From NCBI GenBank assembly GCA_964501185.1, contig CAZCRT010000056.1, positions 1 through 12,419 of the forward strand: DNA of 12,419 bases. The letters run 5' to 3'. The stretch comes from BS150m-G50 sp964501185 [NCBI: uncultured Bacteroidia bacterium]. Its GTDB lineage: Bacteria; CAIWAD01; BS150m-G50. The notes under the pieces are model-generated. The model was given only the letters and a program-made list of their open reading frames with translations. It made no database searches and had not been told where the DNA came from. Within the stretch, counting starts at the first letter, position 1; every line of letters begins with the position of its first letter. A program made the position numbers and the translations under genes. Below, in pieces: positions 7,028 through 12,419 of the stretch.

Positions 7028-7033
7028 AATCAG

Positions 7034-9331
7034 ATGTTTAGATTTGCTACCCCACTGCTGTTGTTACTGCTGATCATCACTGCTGCTTCAGCCGAGATCC
7101 GCGTACATGGTTATGTTGCCGACGCCGGCAGCGGTGAAACACTGATCGGGGCTAATCTCAATGTGCTGAATCAACCCCATGGCGCCGCTACCAACATCGA
7201 CGGTTACTATGTGATTGTAGGTCTGGATCCCGGCCTCTTCCAGATCCGTGTCAGCTACCAGGGGTACAAACCGGCCGACTTTGATCTGATCGTCAACGAG
7301 AATGATGATGTCTATCAGGATTTCCAGCTTGAGGCATCCACCCTGATTCTTGAGGAGGTGGTGGTCACCACCGAGCGGGAAACGCAGGAACTGCAGAAGA
7401 TGGAGGTCTACACAGGGGAAGTACGGTTAAACAAAGCGATGATGCGGATGACACCAATGCTGATCGAGTCAGATGTGCTGCGCTCCTTCATGTATATACC
7501 CGGTGTTCTGCCCAGTAACGATTTTTCCAGCGATCTCAATGTACGGGGCAGCTCCGGTTCGGAAAACCTGATCATGCTGGATGGAGTGGAGGTCTACAAC
7601 CCCAACCATATGGGTGGTATCTTCTCCTCCTTCATCCCCAGTACAGTCAAGCATGCCGACCTGCACCGCTCTTCCTATGGTGCTGAGAACGGGGGACGGC
7701 TGGGAGCGGTGATGAACATCGTCACCAAGGAGGGTAACCGCAGAGAATTCAATACCGATATCACTCTGGGTCTGCTTTCATCCAGCCTGCTGCTGGAGGG
7801 GCCTGTAAGCAGTCTCGGTTCCTGGATGGTAGCCGGCAGGCGCAGCTATCTGGACCTGGCTGTCAAGGCTTTCACCGATATGGAGCTGCCTTACCATTTC
7901 ACCGATTTCCAGGCACGCAGCAATTTCGATATCTCGCAGAATGACCGGCTCTCTTTCACCGGCTATTATGGTGATGATGTTTTCGACCTGGGCTCGATCA
8001 AATTCAGCTACGGTAACCGGGCATTTATGGGCAACTGGCGTCATATCCACAACTCTGCGCTTTTCTCCAAACTGATCTGTTCCTATACCCGTTACACTTC
8101 CAGCTTTGATTTCGGTGGCGAAGAGATGTTGCGTGAAGAAAACGCCCTCAATGATATAACCCTGCGCGCGCTGACGGAGTATCACTGGCAGGATAAATTC
8201 TACCTGGAGGGTGGTATCGTCCTCAAGGAGGTCAAGACCTACTACGACTTCTGGTACGCCACCCGGCATGAGGTGGAGATGGATATGGATATGTCTGAGT
8301 TCTCCACCTATCTGCGTGCAACCTGGAAACCGAATGCTCGCTGGATCATCGAGCCGGGCCTGCGGCTGGCTTCTTATCGCACAGAGAAGATGCTGGAGTT
8401 TGAGAACAACAAGATTTACCTGCGTCTGGAACCGCGTCTGGGAGCCAAGTATTTTGTCACCGATAGGCTGCGCCTGAAGGCCGCCTGGGGATTTTACAAT
8501 CAGGCGCTGAACAAGGCTACCCGTGACGGAATGTTTTACAGCGCAGTCTGGACAACCCTCGATTCCACCGCCGCGCCTGCCAGTGCCTACCACTACGCCC
8601 TGGGTCTTGAATTTGATGTGGATGAGAGTACTTTCCTGGAGATCGAGGGATATTTCAAGGATATGTTCAAACTGCGTGAATTGAAAATAGGCGAGCTGGC
8701 TCCTGAATACAAGTATACCGCTCTGGATATGTTTCACCTGGGCACCGGCAATGCCTTCGGGGTGGATGTAGCACTGCAGCGCACCCGTGGCCGCTGGACC
8801 GGTCAGGCGGGTTATTCCATCAGCTGGGCTTACCGGCTGTTTGAAGAACTGCATGACGGTAATTCCTACTACACAGCCTGGGACAAACGTCACAGCCTGC
8901 AGCTACTGAGCAGCTTCCGTACATCCTACCAGGAAAAGCCACGTCGCTGGCCGTTTATCAAATGGGGTATTTTCAGATACAATGAAACTGATCTCAATGT
9001 GACTTTACAATCCTCTTCCGGGCCCAGGTATAACGAGCCGGGTATGGCGTACTTCATTGAGTCGGACGGCAGCCGGGGATCAGAACTGTTCCACAGCTGG
9101 AATAACTATAACGGTTCCAGACTGAATCCTTACCTGCGTATCGACCTGGCTTACAGCTGGATACACAACAGGCCCACCGGATCCTTTCAGATGAAACTCG
9201 GGGTGATGAACATCCTCAACCTGCCGAACTACTGGAGTGTCTCTTTCGATGAAAGTGAAAATCCACCCGAAGAAATAAAGACCAGGGGTGCACCGCTGAT
9301 GCCCTCTTTCGAACTGAACTGGAGATTCTAG
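7034..9331 (+). CDS. TonB-dependent outer-membrane receptor with CarboxypepD-like N-terminal domain
   Basis: This 765-residue outer-membrane beta-barrel receptor is predicted to import or bind a ligand using TonB-ExbBD energy. Starting at the ATG behind AGGAG gives a textbook signal peptide (residues 1-20, MFRFATPLLLLLLIITAASA). A carboxypeptidase-regulatory-like beta-sandwich follows at about 22-103 (GYVADAGSGETLIGANL, TNIDGYYVI). A TonB-box-like EEVVVTT is at 107-113. The plug domain at about 140-235 includes LNVRGSSGSENLIMLDGVEVYNP and GRLGAVMNIVTKEG. The remainder is aromatic-rich barrel ending in FELNWRF, and the terminal Phe is typical of outer-membrane barrels. The layout matches FCB-group receptors of the SusC-like wider family, but it is shorter than a typical SusC and no SusD neighbour is present. 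The gene for a lipoprotein starts 2 bases after its stop. The substrate cannot be read from the sequence. Confidence 0.93.
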   Translation: MFRFATPLLLLLLIITAASAEIRVHGYVADAGSGETLIGANLNVLNQPHGAATNIDGYYVIVGLDPGLFQIRVSYQGYKPADFDLIVNENDDVYQDFQLEASTLILEEVVVTTERETQELQKMEVYTGEVRLNKAMMRMTPMLIESDVLRSFMYIPGVLPSNDFSSDLNVRGSSGSENLIMLDGVEVYNPNHMGGIFSSFIPSTVKHADLHRSSYGAENGGRLGAVMNIVTKEGNRREFNTDITLGLLSSSLLLEGPVSSLGSWMVAGRRSYLDLAVKAFTDMELPYHFTDFQARSNFDISQNDRLSFTGYYGDDVFDLGSIKFSYGNRAFMGNWRHIHNSALFSKLICSYTRYTSSFDFGGEEMLREENALNDITLRALTEYHWQDKFYLEGGIVLKEVKTYYDFWYATRHEVEMDMDMSEFSTYLRATWKPNARWIIEPGLRLASYRTEKMLEFENNKIYLRLEPRLGAKYFVTDRLRLKAAWGFYNQALNKATRDGMFYSAVWTTLDSTAAPASAYHYALGLEFDVDESTFLEIEGYFKDMFKLRELKIGELAPEYKYTALDMFHLGTGNAFGVDVALQRTRGRWTGQAGYSISWAYRLFEELHDGNSYYTAWDKRHSLQLLSSFRTSYQEKPRRWPFIKWGIFRYNETDLNVTLQSSSGPRYNEPGMAYFIESDGSRGSELFHSWNNYNGSRLNPYLRIDLAYSWIHNRPTGSFQMKLGVMNILNLPNYWSVSFDESENPPEEIKTRGAPLMPSFELNWRF

Positions 9332-9333
9332 CA

Positions 9334-10311
9334 ATGAATAGTAAAGGTATTCTACTAACCGGTCTTGCGCTGACAGCTCTGATTACTGCCTGCGATGATC
9401 TGCCATCTGAAAAAGACGATTATGATTCGGGGGTTTTTGTATCGACTTTCCTGGAGCCGGGGGATACCGGCCTGCAGTCGATCTATCTGACACATATGGT
9501 TCATGATGGCACTACGCTGAACCCTGCCAATACCTATGTGCCGGATGCTGAAATCATACTGATCAACGAGACCAGCAGTGATACTGTACTGGCGGAATTG
9601 AATCCCGCCAGTTTCTGTTATCAGTTCTCTCGCGACAGCCTGGCTCTCAACCCGTATGATGTGGTTACCCTGACGCTTTCAGGCAGCTGGGATCAACAGG
9701 CGTTCAGCGGTGAAGCGACGACAACCATTGTCTCACCGGAGTCCTTTGCCTGGACACTGCCGGTACCGGTTGATACAATCATGCTGCATGACGAATCACT
9801 CGAAGAAGGTATGGCCGATCCTACAGCTTTCTACCTCAACTGGGAACATCTTGACGATCAGCTGATTTACCGCTACCAGATGCGTTTCAACAGTGAAGTG
9901 TACGACACTCTCAGCGGTGAATGGATTGACACACCGGCGGACCGTCTCGACTGGCTGCGTGCTGATGAGGAGATGGCCTGGCAGTGGGATACTTCTCCCT
10001 GTCTGCTTTCGGTACCCTCCCAGTGGACTGGAATAGACATGCGTGCTTCCTGGGGGGCTTTCGTCTTCGTGGATGCCGCTAACGACACTACGATTAATGA
10101 AAACCTGCATCATCAGGGGTATTACAACATAGAAGTACAGCGACTTAACCAGGACGCTACCAACTACTACTTCTCGGTACACCAGTGGATACGGGCTTTC
10201 GAGTGGGATCCGATCAATTTCAATTTAACCGGTGATGGTGTCGATGGTGTGGTTGCCTCAATCTGCCGTCAGGGATTCCGTGTGCAGATAGTAGCCGAGG
10301 GGGAGGAATAA
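9334..10311 (+). CDS. Lipoprotein, DUF4249-like, partner of the TonB receptor
   Basis: This 325-residue lipoprotein has an N-terminal signal (residues 1-19) with a lipobox-type I-T-A-C at 17-20, making Cys20 the lipidated residue. The mature protein starts C-D-D. The rest is rich in beta-strand patterns and aromatic residues. Its first part (VFVSTFLEPGDTGLQSIYLTHMV, then P-D-A-E-I-I-L-I-N and a Y-D-V-V-T-L-T-L strand) resembles DUF4249 proteins, which are encoded next to TonB receptors in Bacteroidetes. That family assignment is from memory of the pattern and is moderately sure. ATG follows the receptor stop by 2 bases, with GGAG inside the receptor's last codons 9 bases upstream, so the two genes are one operon. 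It probably sits on the outer membrane as an accessory or ligand-binding subunit. No hairpin terminator follows; an inverted-repeat element begins 3 bases after the stop. Confidence 0.85.
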   Translation: MNSKGILLTGLALTALITACDDLPSEKDDYDSGVFVSTFLEPGDTGLQSIYLTHMVHDGTTLNPANTYVPDAEIILINETSSDTVLAELNPASFCYQFSRDSLALNPYDVVTLTLSGSWDQQAFSGEATTTIVSPESFAWTLPVPVDTIMLHDESLEEGMADPTAFYLNWEHLDDQLIYRYQMRFNSEVYDTLSGEWIDTPADRLDWLRADEEMAWQWDTSPCLLSVPSQWTGIDMRASWGAFVFVDAANDTTINENLHHQGYYNIEVQRLNQDATNYYFSVHQWIRAFEWDPINFNLTGDGVDGVVASICRQGFRVQIVAEGEE

Positions 10312-10314
10312 GAA

Positions 10315-10621
10315 AAGACCTCACACGGAGACACAGAGGAACAGAGAAGTAAAAAACAGAAAAGATCTGATAGTTAACTACCAGCGTTGTAAAGAGGCTT
10401 TTCTGGTTCCCAATATTGCGAGATGATAAGCTGAGTTGAACCCGGATATATATGTCACTATCTCTTCAAGCTGAAATCGGAGTCATTTCATAGTATTCTT
10501 TAATATACCACTAGCACTGAAGATCTGATCCAGCAATGTTTGGATGCGCTATCACCCAACCATCAATTTTCTCATTTCTCTGTGTCTCTGATTATACTTC
10601 GTGATCTCCGTGTGAGGTCTT
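10315..10621. repeat. Inverted-repeat intergenic element between convergent genes
   Basis: A perfect 17-base inverted repeat occupies 10315-10331 (AAGACCTCACACGGAGA) and 10605-10621. A second shared block of 11 bases, GAGACACAGAG, is at 10328-10338 and inverted at 10578-10588. The 273-base interior has no open frame worth calling. It contains a 10-base direct repeat (AAGATCTGAT at 10362 and 10520) that may be chance. The element fills nearly all of the 315 bases between the lipoprotein stop (3 bases away) and the phospholipase-like stop (5 bases away). The CACRGAG-type wording resembles dispersed intergenic repeats seen in many environmental genomes; that comparison is from memory. It could be a small non-autonomous mobile element or a structured 3' region for both transcripts. 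No target-site duplication was identified. Confidence 0.7.
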
Positions 10622-10626
10622 CTACC

Positions 10627-12339
10627 CTAATTCTCCGCTGTTACCCGATAAAACATGATACCGGCCGCCGGGGTGGACCAGCTCTCGCCATCGAAGGCTC
10701 CGCTCAGATCCTCTGAGAATCCTCCATCAGGCGTTTCACAGCTGAATACCCTGTAGGAAACAGCACCCTCAACCGGCGCCCAGCTCAGAGTAACCTCCCC
10801 TCCGCCATATGTTATTGCAACCAGAGGTGGCTCCGGTGGTGGCGGGTTGGCAGTGTCGTAGAAAAGCTTCATCAGCCCCGCTGAGTAGCGGATAGCCAGA
10901 GGAATCAGGTCCTGCGCAATCAGTTCCGTCTGGGTAAGCCCACCACTGTTGGCGACATATTGATCCGCTGCCGGATTGTCTGGATTCCAGCTCGATTTCT
11001 CATACAGTGGGACCTCATCGAGCCATTCCACATACACATAATCATAGTTATCCGGATTTCCATAGCTGGCCCCACAGCTCCAGAATTCGTCATCTCCCAT
11101 GGAGCCGGCATAGGAAGCAGGACAGGAACTGCCGAAATCCTCATCCCAGTTGCCGAGATCGGGTGAATCGATATCCCACTGATATTCAAACGCCCAGAAG
11201 TCCCAGACCCAATCGAGATCGGGATACATATCCTTAAAGATGCCATTGGCGTTATCATGGTTCGACAGATCACAGTAGTAGCGGTTGCGATAATAGGAGA
11301 GCCGCGCTAAACCGCAGTCAGGGAAAGGAGCACCGGGATTCCCCCAGAACGAATCCAGCGTATTGAGCAGAATCATCGGTTCCGCAGGATCAGGCACCGG
11401 CAACCAGCCACCGCCTGAAAGTACCGCCTCACAGTAGTTTTCCAGATCATCACCCGGTGGATCGGTAATTGAGACGGCGTGAATATCGAGGTGAGTGTGC
11501 GCCGGCACCGCCAGGTCCTGTACCAGGTGCAGCACATGCCCCAACGCATAGTAAGCATTCCACAGATCAGCAGCGTCATAGTGCCCCAGCGCATCCGGCC
11601 AGTCGAAATCATTGAGTGGATCGGAACCGTTACCCCAGTATAACGAATTACAGAAGGAATCGATACACTCCGTAATATGGGGTGGGTAACCGGGTGACTC
11701 CTGCAGGCCGAGGCCGTCGGTGGGCCGATAAAAATGACGGTTGAATCGCTGGGTGGCATCATCACCATCATTGTCGGCATCCAGCGCGTCCTCATGGGTG
11801 GAACCTGCCACCATCGCATCAATATATGTTGCCAGCTCCTCATACTCCCCATCAGGATATTTTGCCTGCAGAAATTCGTTGGCGCGCTGTGTCAGCCAGG
11901 GATGGGTATAGATTTCGTCAAACCGGATAGTAGTAACCAGACGATTGCGGGCAATGGTGGTGGTCTCCACTTCCCGGGAAGCGGACGCAATCCTCACCTC
12001 TACCTCAAAAACGTGATTACCGGTTTGTGGTGTCCAGGGGAGATGTAAATGCCTCTGCTGATCCGGTTGCAGTTTTGGTAATGGCAGGCCCTGATAAATT
12101 CTCTTCCCATCAATCAGCAGGTCAAGCCTGAGGTCGGACAGCAGCTGTTGACTCTGATTTTCTATTTCAACTGCCAGGTAGGGAGTGATCCCATCCAGAC
12201 CATAACTGCTACCCCCCATAACCGGCTCCTGTATTGTGAAGAGCTGTGGCGCGGGTTCACTGTTCGCAAGAGCGATCGAGCACAAAATCATTGTGAGCAA
12301 CAACGGGAGACAATAACGAAGTCTATATCTTCCACTCAT
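10627..12339 (-). CDS. Exported zinc-phospholipase-C/P1-nuclease-like protein with Ig-like and FN3-like domains
   Basis: This 570-residue exported protein has a signal peptide at about residues 1-26 (positive start, hydrophobic LPLLLTMILCSIALA). Residues about 45-140 resemble a CARDB/Ig-like beta-domain. Residues about 141-310 carry motifs in the order of bacterial zinc phospholipase C and S1/P1 nucleases: THPWLT (His146), THEDAL (His182, Asp184), RHFYRP (His202), then GHVLHLVQDLAVPAHTH (His268, His271, Asp275, His281, His283). The final family His-x3-Glu is not obvious; a GDDLENY segment at 296-302 may replace it. Residues about 310-490 are an aromatic, Cys-containing region not assigned. 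A Pro linker (499-505) leads to an FN3-like cap ending FYRVTAEN. Likely activity is hydrolysis of a phosphoester, but the substrate is unknown. The start is ATG at 12339 with GAGG 6 bases upstream; an in-frame TTG at 12351 is less likely. Confidence 0.8.
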   Translation of the reverse strand: MSGRYRLRYCLPLLLTMILCSIALANSEPAPQLFTIQEPVMGGSSYGLDGITPYLAVEIENQSQQLLSDLRLDLLIDGKRIYQGLPLPKLQPDQQRHLHLPWTPQTGNHVFEVEVRIASASREVETTTIARNRLVTTIRFDEIYTHPWLTQRANEFLQAKYPDGEYEELATYIDAMVAGSTHEDALDADNDGDDATQRFNRHFYRPTDGLGLQESPGYPPHITECIDSFCNSLYWGNGSDPLNDFDWPDALGHYDAADLWNAYYALGHVLHLVQDLAVPAHTHLDIHAVSITDPPGDDLENYCEAVLSGGGWLPVPDPAEPMILLNTLDSFWGNPGAPFPDCGLARLSYYRNRYYCDLSNHDNANGIFKDMYPDLDWVWDFWAFEYQWDIDSPDLGNWDEDFGSSCPASYAGSMGDDEFWSCGASYGNPDNYDYVYVEWLDEVPLYEKSSWNPDNPAADQYVANSGGLTQTELIAQDLIPLAIRYSAGLMKLFYDTANPPPPEPPLVAITYGGGEVTLSWAPVEGAVSYRVFSCETPDGGFSEDLSGAFDGESWSTPAAGIMFYRVTAEN

Positions 12340-12345
12340 AGGTGA

Positions 12346-12349
12346 CCTC
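12346..12349 (-). promoter_or_regulatory. Shine-Dalgarno site of the phospholipase-like gene
   Basis: GAGG on the minus strand lies 6 bases before the ATG at 12339. It favours that ATG over the in-frame TTG at 12351, whose own leader is weaker. Confidence 0.6.
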
Positions 12350-12419
12350 AATCTCTTCTGGCATTAAGAAGTGGTCCGGTTTCCCAGGACAGCTCAGCTT
12401 GATTCTTAAGTGTTTTTCC

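Noticed and set aside
7778-8893. Long open frame (371 codons) on the minus strand inside the TonB receptor gene
   Set aside because: It lies wholly antisense to a well-supported receptor, its translation shows no recognisable domain, signal or membrane pattern, and balanced-GC genes often leave such frames open.

Overview
The window looks like a piece of a Gram-negative genome, probably from a poorly characterised lineage of the FCB group (Bacteroidetes-Cloacimonadota-Zixibacteria-like). This is inferred from gene content and cannot be pinned to a phylum. The evidence is a TonB-dependent outer-membrane receptor with a CarboxypepD-like N-terminal domain, a lipoprotein encoded directly behind it, and two large exported proteins that share a fibronectin-like C-terminal cap ending in FYR. 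Base composition is close to balanced. Some genes have a clear Shine-Dalgarno sequence (cutA, the receptor, the phospholipase-like gene) and others have none. No tRNA, rRNA, CRISPR array, transposase or phage gene was seen.

Layout. (1) Bases 48-4625 (+) encode a giant modular surface protein: right-handed beta-helix, beta-domain, five GEVED repeats, a Cys-containing beta-domain and an FN3-like cap. It lacks a signal peptide and appears truncated at its 5' end. A strong intrinsic terminator follows at 4688-4715. (2) Bases 4695-6771 (all -) hold a run of short housekeeping-type genes. In transcription order they are cutA, a cupin, a previously overlooked 54-residue single-pass membrane protein, a GNAT acetyltransferase and a stand-alone Smr-domain protein. 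(3) A 262-base divergent intergenic region (6772-7033) contains a perfect short palindrome. (4) Bases 7034-10311 (+) are a two-gene operon, a TonB-dependent receptor plus a DUF4249-like lipoprotein, separated by 2 bases. (5) Bases 10312-10626 are non-coding and almost entirely spanned by an inverted-repeat element whose arms abut the stop codons of both convergent neighbours. (6) Bases 10627-12339 (-) encode an exported protein with a zinc-phospholipase-C/P1-nuclease-like core between an Ig/CARDB-like N-terminal domain and an FN3-like C-terminal cap.

Working together: the receptor and lipoprotein probably form one outer-membrane uptake or binding unit with an unknown substrate. The two modular exported proteins are probably surface or secreted products, and their common C-terminal cap suggests shared handling or shared ancestry of that module. 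The small minus-strand genes have no obvious functional link to each other. I did not find convincing evidence of a wholly new multi-gene system. The most unusual items are the phospholipase-like architecture, the stop-to-stop inverted-repeat element, and the GEVED repeat array with two nearly identical units.
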